DNA from: Gammaproteobacteria bacterium
GTDB taxonomy: Bacteria; Pseudomonadota; Gammaproteobacteria; HK1
Direction: 5' to 3'
Length of the DNA: 64,000 nt
NCBI GenBank assembly: GCA_022824305.1
Contig: JAJEAD010000002.1
Location: 1-64,000 of the forward strand
Made by a program: the position numbers and the translations under genes. This document shows positions 8,558 through 16,358 of the stretch, piece after piece (position 1 is the stretch's first letter; the number at the start of each line of letters is the position of its first letter). Below the pieces are notes generated by a model. The model saw only the letters and a list, made by a program, of their open reading frames with translations. It had not been told where the DNA came from and ran no database searches.

Positions 8558-9730
8558 TCAGGCCCCGGTTCCGGCCACGATCAGCTCCCGGGGCCACTTC
8601 GTCAGCCGCTCGCAGCCGGTCTCGGTCACGAGGATCGTCTCGGAGAACCCGAAGTCGCGCGCCAGGACGTAGGTGTGGAAGGTCATGTTCGCGGCGAACG
8701 CCCAGTCGGCGGCGGGATGAGCCTCGGGGCCCTCGCCGCCCGACGGCGGCAGCAGCAGCCCGACGCCGTAGAAGGTCTTGTTGGTGTAGCGCTCCGCCAG
8801 GCCGGCGGAGAGCACTCCGTTGCGGTAGATCGCGTCGGGCACGCTCGCGTGCACCCCCGGGGCCACCGCGGCGATGGCGTCGTCCTGAATTCGGATCAGG
8901 CGCTCGGCCAGCCGGAAGTCCTCGGCGCTCGCGCGGGAGACCTTGATCGTGCGCATGAAGCGGGCGTGGTAGTGACGGACGCAGGCCAGCACCTCGAACT
9001 GGACGGTCTGGCCCGCCGCGAGCTCGCGGTCCGTGTAGCTGCCATGCAGGTGGAACGCGCGCTCGCCGGAAGAGAGGACGCCCGGTCCCGGCGTGTCGCT
9101 TCCCGCGCGGATCAGGGCGTCGGAGATGGCCGCGGCCAGCACGCGCTCCGTGATGCCGGCCCGGGCGGTGTCCGCGGCCGCGGCCATGCCGGCTTCGGCG
9201 GCCCGGGCGGCGCGGCGGACGAGCGCGACCTCGCTCGGCGACTTGATCCTGCGCAGCACCGCCAGCGCGTCGCTGACGTCGTCCACGGCGGCGCCGGCAG
9301 ACGGCGGGAACAGGCGCAGGAAACGCCGGGCGGTCAGGGGCCAGGCATCGAGCTCGACGCCCAGCCGCGGGGTCGAACCGAACAGCCCGTCGATCGCTTC
9401 GCCCGCGACGCGGATCGGATCGTCGGTGTCGGTCCAGTAGACGTGCGGAGCGAACACCCCGGTGCGCTCCAGGTAGTACGCCTCCATGTCGCGGCAGCAG
9501 GTCAGCGGGTCGCCCTCGGGGGGCACCAGCACGCACTGGAAGGAGCTGTAGCCGCGGGTGTAGAAGCCGGTGAGCCAGGTCACCGACTCGGGCTGGAACA
9601 GCACCAGCCCGTCGAGACCGCGCCTGGCGATCTCGTCCTGAACCCTGCCGAGGCGTCCCCGGTACTCATGCGCGGGGCACCACGGCGCGTCCAGCAGGGG
9701 CAGCGGCGCCGAAGCCGCTTCTTCGTGCAT
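8558..9730 (-). CDS. M24-family protein, ectoine-hydrolase (DoeA)-like, lacking canonical metal ligands
   Basis: The ~390-residue protein has a creatinase-type N-domain (L-D-G-L-V-L-F-Q-P-E-S-V-T-W-L-T-G) and a pita-bread C-domain. Canonical M24 metal ligands are not conserved. The D...D segment is replaced by Q-F-E-V-L-A-C-V-R-H-Y-H, the H-G-I-G segment by Y-G-V-G-L, and the E-P-G segment by M-T-F-H-T-Y-V-L. G-F-S-E-T-I-L-V-T-E is kept. This pattern recalls DoeA-like amide hydrolases rather than metallo-aminopeptidases. It sits between the binding-protein and permease genes of an importer, so it probably cleaves an imported amide or betaine-type compound. The ATG at 9730 is chosen because the longer frame overlaps the preceding gene. 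Confidence 0.72.
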   Translation of the reverse strand: MHEEAASAPLPLLDAPWCPAHEYRGRLGRVQDEIARRGLDGLVLFQPESVTWLTGFYTRGYSSFQCVLVPPEGDPLTCCRDMEAYYLERTGVFAPHVYWTDTDDPIRVAGEAIDGLFGSTPRLGVELDAWPLTARRFLRLFPPSAGAAVDDVSDALAVLRRIKSPSEVALVRRAARAAEAGMAAAADTARAGITERVLAAAISDALIRAGSDTPGPGVLSSGERAFHLHGSYTDRELAAGQTVQFEVLACVRHYHARFMRTIKVSRASAEDFRLAERLIRIQDDAIAAVAPGVHASVPDAIYRNGVLSAGLAERYTNKTFYGVGLLLPPSGGEGPEAHPAADWAFAANMTFHTYVLARDFGFSETILVTETGCERLTKWPRELIVAGTGA

Positions 9731-9801
9731 GGTAGGGGTGGTCGGCGTTCCGCGGCCCGGGCCTCGCGAGGCGGGCCCGGGCCGCTGCGCCATCTCGTCG
9801 G

Positions 9802-10878
9802 CTATTCGATCGACCAGCGGTCCCACATCTGCTGGTTCTTCTCGACGTTGCTCACGCCGTCGTCACCGACGGCCGCCCAGAAGTCGGCGCTCAAGAAGAC
9901 CTGCTTCTCCAGGTTGGCCGGGAAGGAGGGAAGCTTCTCCGCCCGTTCCGCCGAGAGGTGGTCGAACGCCTTCAGGTTCACCGGACCGAGAAGCTGCAGC
10001 TCGACCATCGCGGCCTGGATCTCGGGACGCGTGGCGAACTCGATGAACTTCATGGCGTTCTCGTAGTTCGGCGCGTTCTTCGGAATGATCCAGTAGTCGA
10101 ACTGGATGAGCCCCTGGTTCCACGAGAAGTCGATGGGCGCCCCTTCGTTCTTGCGCCGCACCGTGCGTCCCAGGGTGGACGCGCCCACCACCGCCTCGCC
10201 GTCCACCAGCATCTGGGGAGCCATGGCCGAGCTGGTGGTGAACTTGGCGACGTTCGGGCGGATCTTCGCGAGACTCGCGTAGGCGCGCTCCATGTCGAGA
10301 GGATAGAGATCCTCGACCGCCACGCCGTCGGCCAGCAGGGCGTACTCGAGCGGCGGAACCACCCAGTCGCCGGCGTCGATCGCGCGCGGGCCGGGGAACT
10401 TCTCGACGTTCCACACGTCCTGCCAGCTATCGGGACGCTCCGGACCCGGGAACGCCTCGGTGTTGAACGCGATGACCTTGGTGTAGAAGAAGTTGCCGAT
10501 GCCGTAGGGGTGCACGACCTCGGGAACGATGTCTCCGAGCCAGCCCTTGAAGTAGTTCTCGTAGTCGAGCTTCTCGACGAGACCGTCGCGCGCCAGCACG
10601 AGCAGGTCGCCCGGCACCATGCCGGAGACGTCCCACTCGGTGTTGCCGCTCTCCACCATCGCCCGCACCTTCGAGAGCGAGATGCCGGTGGCCTCGATGA
10701 TCTCGATGCCCGTTTCCTCCACGAAGGGGTCGAAGATGGCCTTTCTCTGATCGTCCTGGAACGATCCTCCCCAGGACGCGACCACCACGTGCCCCTCGTC
10801 GGCGCGCGCCAGGTCGGTTCCGGCCGCGAAGACGAGTGCGGCCGCCACGAACGCGGAAGTGATACGCAGACGTTTCAT
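9802..10878 (-). CDS. PotD-like extracellular solute-binding protein
   Basis: The 358-residue periplasmic binding protein starts with a clear signal peptide (basic M-K-R-L-R, hydrophobic core, A-R-A-D cleavage region). The mature part begins V-V-V-A-S-W-G-G-S-F-Q, the first strand signature of the spermidine/putrescine-binding family, and ends with helices typical of PotD. It should deliver its ligand to the fused permease encoded downstream. The ATG at 10878 has AAGGAG eight bases upstream. The ligand may be a polyamine, opine or similar cation; the aromatic-box residues cannot be assigned reliably by eye. Confidence 0.85.
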   Translation of the reverse strand: MKRLRITSAFVAAALVFAAGTDLARADEGHVVVASWGGSFQDDQRKAIFDPFVEETGIEIIEATGISLSKVRAMVESGNTEWDVSGMVPGDLLVLARDGLVEKLDYENYFKGWLGDIVPEVVHPYGIGNFFYTKVIAFNTEAFPGPERPDSWQDVWNVEKFPGPRAIDAGDWVVPPLEYALLADGVAVEDLYPLDMERAYASLAKIRPNVAKFTTSSAMAPQMLVDGEAVVGASTLGRTVRRKNEGAPIDFSWNQGLIQFDYWIIPKNAPNYENAMKFIEFATRPEIQAAMVELQLLGPVNLKAFDHLSAERAEKLPSFPANLEKQVFLSADFWAAVGDDGVSNVEKNQQMWDRWSIE

Positions 10879-10899
10879 TACATGCTCCTTGGTTGCCAG

Positions 10900-11682
10900 C
10901 TATCTCGGGCTGGTGTTGCGGCACCCGGATCCGCGCCCCACGCGCGGGGGTACGGAATGCCGCCTCCCGGGACCGGTCGGTCCCGGAAGGCGGCAGAAGT
11001 CGAGGAAGCGCTCGAGCATCGTCCTCGCGTTGGCCGTGTCTTCGGCCGAGTCGACGAGGCGGTCCACGTCGACCCCGTCGGCCTCGAGGCGTTCCCGGTT
11101 GCGCTCGAACCACCGTGGCGCCTCCGGGACCGTGACCTCCACGTGGCCCTGAATGCCCCAGACGGGAAGGTCGCGATGGCGCCAGACCTGGTTGGCGCAG
11201 GCGTCGCTGGTAGCGGCGATCCGCATGTCGGGGTGATCGGCGCGGACATCGTCGTTGTGCCAGACGAACATGCGCGTGCGGCGCGCGAGGTGCGCGCACA
11301 CGGGGTCGCCAGCGGCATCGGGCGCGACGTCGAGCCACGTGTATCCGACTTCGCAGACGGAGCGGCGGTAGACCTGGCCCCGTCCGAACAGGCTCGAGGC
11401 GAGGATCTGGCTGCCGAAGCAGATCCCCATGACCGGCGTGCCCTGGCGGACGAGCTCGGAGATGACCTCGTGCTCGCGCTCAATCCAGGGCTCCCGGTCG
11501 TAGGACGAATGAGGGCTTCCGGAGACGAACGCGCCGGCGTAGCGGTCTAGGGACGGCGGGAACTCCGAGCGCGCGGCCCACGCGCTCTCCACCTCCAGGT
11601 CGTCGCCCCGGAGTTGTTCGAGAATTGGCGGCACCGCCGTGGGATTCGCGGTGTTGTTGAGGAAGAGTAGCGTCTTGCTCAT
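10900..11682 (-). CDS. Class I glutamine amidotransferase-like protein
   Basis: The 260-residue cytosolic protein has the class I glutamine amidotransferase fold. The nucleophile elbow is G-I-C-F-G-S-Q and the catalytic His-Glu pair is in G-I-Q-G-H-V-E-V. Stand-alone members include GMP-synthase-like amidotransferases and gamma-glutamyl hydrolases such as PuuD. A gene for it between the PotA-like ATPase and PotD-like binding protein suggests a role in processing a glutamylated or amide substrate, which is inference. The start at 11682 is nine bases after the ATPase stop. The last ~25 residues are low in hydrophobics and may be a non-family tail. Confidence 0.8.
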   Translation of the reverse strand: MSKTLLFLNNTANPTAVPPILEQLRGDDLEVESAWAARSEFPPSLDRYAGAFVSGSPHSSYDREPWIEREHEVISELVRQGTPVMGICFGSQILASSLFGRGQVYRRSVCEVGYTWLDVAPDAAGDPVCAHLARRTRMFVWHNDDVRADHPDMRIAATSDACANQVWRHRDLPVWGIQGHVEVTVPEAPRWFERNRERLEADGVDVDRLVDSAEDTANARTMLERFLDFCRLPGPTGPGRRHSVPPRVGRGSGCRNTSPR

Positions 11683-11691
11683 CCGCCGCTG

Positions 11692-12798
11692 CTATTGCGC
11701 CGCCCCGTCGCCGTGGAGCACAACGGTATCATGCACTGACCAGTCGAGCCTCACGCGGTCGCCGGGGCGGTGACCGCGCTCCGATCGCATGGTGAGGCTG
11801 GTCGCGGACACCGTGACCTCGCCCGCGACCTCCACGAAGTACTTCGTGACCCCGCCGGTGAGGATGCGATCGCGCACCACGCCCTCGACGACGTTCCGGC
11901 CGCTCTCGGGCTCGTCGGCGATCACGATCGACTCGGGACGCACCATGAAGGCGACGTCCTGGCCCGCCCGGACATCGAAGCGCAGGGGCGCCTCGACCGT
12001 CGCGCTCCCCTGGAAGTCCAGGACGGCGCGATCGTCGCGCGTCCCCTTGACGCTGGCGTGCAGGATGTTGGATTCGCCGAGAAATGATGCGGCGAACTTC
12101 GACCTCGGGGAGAAGTACATCTCCTCGGGCGTCCCGACCTGCTCAATGGAGCCCTCGTTGAACAGGCAGATCTTGTCGGACATCACCATCGCTTCTTCCT
12201 GGTCGTGGGTGACGTAGAGCACCGTGATGCCCAACTTCTCATGCAAATGCTTGATTTCAAGCTGCATTTCTTCGCGCAGCTTCTTGTCGAGGGCACCGAG
12301 CGGCTCGTCCATCAGGATGATTGATGGTTCGTAGACGATGCAGCGAGCCAGCGCGATGCGTTGCTGCTGGCCGCCCGAGAGCGCCGAGGTCTCGCGCGCC
12401 CCGACATCGGGCAGCCGGACCGTCTCCAGTGCCTGTCCGACCTTCCTCGAGATGTCCTGGTCGGACATCCGGCGCATGCGGAGCGGAAAGGCGATGTTCT
12501 CGTGGACGCTCAGGTGCGGGAAGAGGGCGTAGTTCTGGAAGACCACGCCGATGTCGCGCTTGTGGCTCGGCAGGTAGGTGCAACGGCGTCCGTCGATCCT
12601 GACCTCGCCGCTGTCCGGCCAGGTGAGCCCGGCCACCATCATCAGCAGGGTCGTCTTGCCCGACCCGGAGGGCCCGAGCAGCGTCACGAACTCGCCCTCG
12701 CCGACATCGAGGCTGACACGGGCGACGGCCGTAACCGGGCCGTAGGTCTTGCGCAGCTCCGAGATTTCCAGCTTGTGGTGCGACGCCTGAGCGTTCAT
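11692..12798 (-). CDS. PotA-like ABC transporter ATPase
   Basis: This is the ATP-binding subunit of a polyamine/opine-type importer, about 368 residues. It has Walker A G-P-S-G-S-G-K-T-T, Q-loop V-V-F-Q-N-Y-A-L-F, signature L-S-G-G-Q-Q-Q-R, Walker B I-I-L-M-D-E-P and the switch histidine in Y-V-T-H-D. The C-terminal ~100 residues form the TOBE/MOP-like regulatory domain expected for PotA. The ATG at 12798 (M-N-A-Q-A-S) is preferred. Longer in-frame starts at 12858 and between add about 20 atypical residues and lack a better ribosome site. It is the first gene of the minus-strand transport and catabolism cluster, divergent from the SMP-30 fusion gene. Confidence 0.88.
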   Translation of the reverse strand: MNAQASHHKLEISELRKTYGPVTAVARVSLDVGEGEFVTLLGPSGSGKTTLLMMVAGLTWPDSGEVRIDGRRCTYLPSHKRDIGVVFQNYALFPHLSVHENIAFPLRMRRMSDQDISRKVGQALETVRLPDVGARETSALSGGQQQRIALARCIVYEPSIILMDEPLGALDKKLREEMQLEIKHLHEKLGITVLYVTHDQEEAMVMSDKICLFNEGSIEQVGTPEEMYFSPRSKFAASFLGESNILHASVKGTRDDRAVLDFQGSATVEAPLRFDVRAGQDVAFMVRPESIVIADEPESGRNVVEGVVRDRILTGGVTKYFVEVAGEVTVSATSLTMRSERGHRPGDRVRLDWSVHDTVVLHGDGAAQ

Positions 12799-13081
12799 TC
12801 GTAACTTCGGTAACGCATGGTGCGTACGTCGCATCCTAATCAGCGGTCTGCCCGTCAATCAACGGAGTGACCCGGTACGACACATCACCCTGCGGGGCGC
12901 AGGACCCGGCATTCGTCCGGCCTTTCCAGGGCCGACGCGCCAGTTGACCGACCAAACCAGACTACTTCCGGCGAATGTCCGGCCAGCATCCAAAACCGGT
13001 GATTGATGCGGGCGAGTAGCATAATCCCGTCCTTCACGCACCCGAAGGACGGCCCGAGTGCTCGTCAACGCGGAGGAGACC
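12799..13081. promoter_or_regulatory. Divergent intergenic region between the importer cluster and the SMP-30 fusion gene
   Basis: This 283-base gap separates two divergent genes and must hold the promoter of the importer cluster (minus) and that of the fusion gene (plus). A strong GGAGGAG ribosome site precedes the plus-strand gene at about 13070. I could not pick out a convincing -35/-10 pair or operator by eye. Confidence 0.35.
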
Positions 13082-14737
13082 ATGACCCACGACGTGCGCC
13101 GCAGCGAATTCACCTCCCTGGTGGACGCCGATGCGCCGGTGCGCAGCATCGGATCCGGATTCGAGTTCACGGAAGGGCCGATCTGGCACCCCGTCGAGCA
13201 CCACCTGCTCTTCTCCGACATGCCGGGCGACGTGCGCCGGCGCTGGGACGAGTCGGGAGGCGTGCGCGAGGTCGCACGTCCCTCGAACAAGTGCAACGGC
13301 ATGACCTACGACGCGGAGCTGAACCTCATCATCTGCGAGCACTCCACGTCGAGCCTGGTGCGCCTTCGCCCCTCGGGAGAACGCGAAGTCCTCGCCTCGC
13401 ACTTCGAAGGCAAGGAGCTCAACAGCCCCAACGACGTGTGCGTGCGCTCCGACGGCTCCATCTACTTCAGCGATCCGTGGTTCGGGCGCATGCCCGGTTT
13501 CGGAGTGGAGCGCCCGCGCGAGCTCGGCTGGCAGGGGGTGTTCCGCGTGTCGCCGTCCGGAGCCCTCGATCTCGTCGTCGACCGGCGCCTCTTCGACCAG
13601 CCGAACGGACTCTGCTTCTCGCCCGACGAGAGCAGGCTCTACATCAACGACACCACGCGCGCGCTCATCCGGGTCTTCGACGTCGCCGCCGACGGATCCC
13701 TGTCGCGGGGACGCCTCTTCGCGCAGGGCATACGTTCCTCGCGGGAAGCGGGCGTCCCGGACGGGATGAAGTGCGACGAGAAGGGCAACGTCTGGCTGAC
13801 GGCGCCGGGGGGCATCCGCATCTACTCGCCCGACGGCGCGCAGCTCGGCACCGTTCGCATCCCCGAGATGCCGGCGAACCTGCACTGGGGCGGGCCTTCG
13901 TTTCGCACGCTCTTCGTGTGCGCGACGACCTCGGTGTATGCGGTCGAGACGAAGGTCGGGCCGCACATCGAACCGTTCATGCGCCGGGCGGGAGAGGAGC
14001 GGCGCAGTGCGCTGCGCCGGGCCAGGCCCAGGGCCGATGCCGCGGGGTCGCGCGCGGCCGCTGCGCCCCGCGCCCGTTCCTCCTCGATGGCGGCCACGAG
14101 CGGCTCCGGCGACACGACCCCTCGCAGTGGACTCACCCTCGACCCGGCGCGCACCGCCCTCATCATCCAGGACATGCAGCACGACGTCGTCTCCGAGGGC
14201 GGCGCCTTCGCCGACAGCGGCTCGCCCCTGCACGCGCGCGAGCAGAACGTGGTCGAGAACATCCGCCGCCTCGCCGATCACTGCCGCTCCCGCGGGGTGA
14301 TGGTGGTGCACGTCCACTTCGTGGTCGAGCCGGGCGCTCCGGGCCTCACCCTCAACGCCCCGCTTTTCGAAGGGCTCGCCGACGCCAACGCCCTGGTGCG
14401 AGGGACCTGGGGGGTGGCGCCGGTCGAGGGGCTGGAGCCCCGGCCCGGCGACCACGTGGTCACCAAGATGCGCATGAGCGCGTGGGAGGGTTCCTCGCTC
14501 GAAACCGTCCTCAAGTCCGGGGAGCGCAACATCCTCATCGACACCGGAGCCTGGACCAACATGTCGATCGAGCACACCGCGCGCACCGGCGCCGACAAGG
14601 GCTACTTCATGATCGTGCCCGAGGACGCCTGCTCGACGATGAACGCGGACTGGCACGCCGCGAGCATCGGCTTCGCGCTGCAGAACGTCGCCATCGTGAC
14701 CCGGACCGATGACGTGATCGCGGCGCTCGGCACCTGA
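13082..14737 (+). CDS. SMP-30/gluconolactonase - isochorismatase-like fusion protein
   Basis: The 551-residue protein joins two enzymes. Residues ~1-305 form a six-bladed beta-propeller of the SMP-30/gluconolactonase family, with the metal-site segments F-T-E-G-P-I-W near the start, N-S-P-N-D-V and Q-P-N-G-L-C. A basic, alanine-rich linker follows. The C-terminal ~200 residues resemble isochorismatase-like cysteine hydrolases, with the acid residue in I-I-Q-D-M-Q and the lysine in V-T-K-M-R-M-S-A-W-E. The nucleophile position, normally Cys in T-G-V-x-T-x-x-C, reads T-G-A-W-T-N-M-S-I, so it is serine. The start at 13082 has GGAGGAG upstream. The two activities would suit opening a lactone and hydrolysing an amide, but loss of the Cys makes the second function uncertain. 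Confidence 0.85.
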   Translation: MTHDVRRSEFTSLVDADAPVRSIGSGFEFTEGPIWHPVEHHLLFSDMPGDVRRRWDESGGVREVARPSNKCNGMTYDAELNLIICEHSTSSLVRLRPSGEREVLASHFEGKELNSPNDVCVRSDGSIYFSDPWFGRMPGFGVERPRELGWQGVFRVSPSGALDLVVDRRLFDQPNGLCFSPDESRLYINDTTRALIRVFDVAADGSLSRGRLFAQGIRSSREAGVPDGMKCDEKGNVWLTAPGGIRIYSPDGAQLGTVRIPEMPANLHWGGPSFRTLFVCATTSVYAVETKVGPHIEPFMRRAGEERRSALRRARPRADAAGSRAAAAPRARSSSMAATSGSGDTTPRSGLTLDPARTALIIQDMQHDVVSEGGAFADSGSPLHAREQNVVENIRRLADHCRSRGVMVVHVHFVVEPGAPGLTLNAPLFEGLADANALVRGTWGVAPVEGLEPRPGDHVVTKMRMSAWEGSSLETVLKSGERNILIDTGAWTNMSIEHTARTGADKGYFMIVPEDACSTMNADWHAASIGFALQNVAIVTRTDDVIAALGT

Positions 14738-14765
14738 GCGCGAAGGTCGATCCAGTCCCGGATTC

Positions 14766-15167
14766 TCAGCCGTAGCCGCTCGCGCGCAGGTACGCCGGGC
14801 TCGCGATCCGCAGCCGGGAAAGCACCTGCTCGAGGAGCACGCGGCGCAGGCGCCCGGCCTTGCGGCGATCGAGCGCCCCGGTCCGGATGTCACGGACGAG
14901 ACGTGCGTTCATGCTGCGCAGACATCCCTCGACCTCGGACGGCGCGAGCAGTGGCGGGGGGGCCTCGTCGTACAGCTCCGACAGCAGGCGCAGCTCGCGG
15001 GTCGCAGACTCGGCGGAGTCTCGCATCTCCCGCTCTGCGACCTCCATCGCGTCCGCAATCATCCGGATCTTTCGCTCCTGCCCGGGGGACAGATCGGGGA
15101 GCACGTCCCCGAGCAGGAGGAAGCGCGCGCCCGCGAGAAGCTCGTGGCCCGGCGGAGGACTAAGCAT
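14766..15167 (-). CDS. DUF6285-type protein
   Basis: The 133-residue helical protein (A-M-E-V-A-E-R-E-M-R-D followed by long helices) resembles the DUF6285 family, usually encoded directly after an aminoglycoside-phosphotransferase-like gene, as here. Function is unknown. The ATG at 15167 overlaps the stop of the upstream gene by eight bases, so translation is coupled. A longer in-frame extension upstream is an out-of-frame shadow of that gene. Confidence 0.65.
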   Translation of the reverse strand: MLSPPPGHELLAGARFLLLGDVLPDLSPGQERKIRMIADAMEVAEREMRDSAESATRELRLLSELYDEAPPPLLAPSEVEGCLRSMNARLVRDIRTGALDRRKAGRLRRVLLEQVLSRLRIASPAYLRASGYG

Positions 15168-16260
15168 TCGCGCGCGCCATCGAGAGGCGATCCGTTTCGG
15201 CCAGGAGGTCGATCTCCATTTCCGCCACCCGGCGGCTCTGCAGCGCCAGCTCGATGGAGACCTCCCCGCCCGAGACGAAGCGATGGCCCTGCTCGAGCGC
15301 GGCGACCGCCCGGCGCAGCGTCGCCATGACCTCCCAGAAACGAACGAAGTCCTCGTCGACATCGAGTCGGGAGTGCGCGCGGTACGCTTCCAGGAAGGCG
15401 CGCTTCGCCGCATCGGCTGCACTGTCCGGTTGCGCGCAGAGGCGTCGCCGGCAAGCCGCGAACACCTCCCCGATGTCCTCGTGAGGGTCGCCCCATCGGC
15501 TCCACTGCCAGTCGAGGATTGCCAGCAACTGCCCGTCGTCGACGACACAGCCCGGGTCACCCGCAGCGCCGTGACAGAGCACGTTCTCCACGCCTTCCGG
15601 CGCGTTGCGCTCGAGCTGCCGCATCACCCACTCCAGCACCGGCTGAGGGTCGCCGAGCCCGTCGAGGCGCCTGCGAAAGCGATCGATCCGGGCGCAGTGC
15701 TCTGCTGCCGGAATCTGGTTCATGCCACGAACATGAGTGTGCTGCGGGGTGACTCGGTGCAACTTCGCGATCTCCCGGCCCCATTGTGCGGCGATGTCGG
15801 AACCAGGAAGCTCGCGCCCGAACCTGGGCGCGTCGGGATACCCACCGGGGAATGTTCGCCAGGGAGGGAACATCTCGACCTCAGCGCCCGAGTCGCGGTC
15901 AGCCGGCCCCGCGCTCCCCGTCGCCCGAACGAACTCGGTGACGAAGAAAGGCATACCCATCGGCCGGGCATCGTCGCAGAGAAGGAGTGGGCGGGGGACG
16001 AGCACCCCGGCTTCGTGCGCGGCGCGCAGCACCGCGAACTCCTCGACGGGGGAGAGCCCGCTCTCCGAGCCCGGAGACACCTCGCCCCGCACGAGACGCA
16101 GGAGCCGGCGAGGCTTGCCATCGTTGACATTCGTCACTACGGCCTTCCAGGTCTCGCGCGCCGCCGCGCCACCGAGCCGCTGCGCCGACTCGACGCGGAC
16201 GGGCTCGCCGAGCTCCCCCGACAGCCAACCCTCCAGTCCCTGCACCGCCCTCCGCTTCAC
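15160..16260 (-). CDS. Aminoglycoside-phosphotransferase-family (APH/ACAD10-like) protein with altered catalytic loop
   Basis: The 366-residue protein has the protein-kinase-like fold of the APH family, in the group often paired with DUF6285 and acyl-CoA metabolism. Recognisable segments are the glycine-rich L-G-G-A-A-A-R-E-T near residue 30, F-F-V-T-E-F-V and the metal-site strand A-I-L-D-W-Q-W. The catalytic loop, normally H-G-D-x-x-x-x-N, reads C-H-G-A-A-G-D-P-G-C, so both the general-base Asp and the Asn appear replaced. It may be a pseudo-kinase or use the shifted Asp. The start is the GTG at 16260, which has GGGGAGGGGGCC upstream; a longer frame reading through from upstream is artefactual. 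Confidence 0.72.
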   Translation of the reverse strand: MKRRAVQGLEGWLSGELGEPVRVESAQRLGGAAARETWKAVVTNVNDGKPRRLLRLVRGEVSPGSESGLSPVEEFAVLRAAHEAGVLVPRPLLLCDDARPMGMPFFVTEFVRATGSAGPADRDSGAEVEMFPPWRTFPGGYPDAPRFGRELPGSDIAAQWGREIAKLHRVTPQHTHVRGMNQIPAAEHCARIDRFRRRLDGLGDPQPVLEWVMRQLERNAPEGVENVLCHGAAGDPGCVVDDGQLLAILDWQWSRWGDPHEDIGEVFAACRRRLCAQPDSAADAAKRAFLEAYRAHSRLDVDEDFVRFWEVMATLRRAVAALEQGHRFVSGGEVSIELALQSRRVAEMEIDLLAETDRLSMARANA

Positions 16261-16358
16261 GGCCCCCTCCCCGGCTGTGCCGGCCCGGACTCCACCCCGA
16301 ACCGGGTCCGAGGAACGGGAGAACCTGGAATGCCCACCTTGTCCGCCGGGTTCCCGGT

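Noticed and set aside
6690-9536. Minus-strand 948-codon frame across permease and M24 genes
   Set aside because: It is a +1/-1 shadow of two recognised genes with Arg/Pro/Gly-rich nonsense composition.
12859-13302. Minus-strand 147-codon frame upstream of the importer ATPase
   Set aside because: It overlaps the start of the SMP-30 fusion gene, has no family match and no ribosome site.
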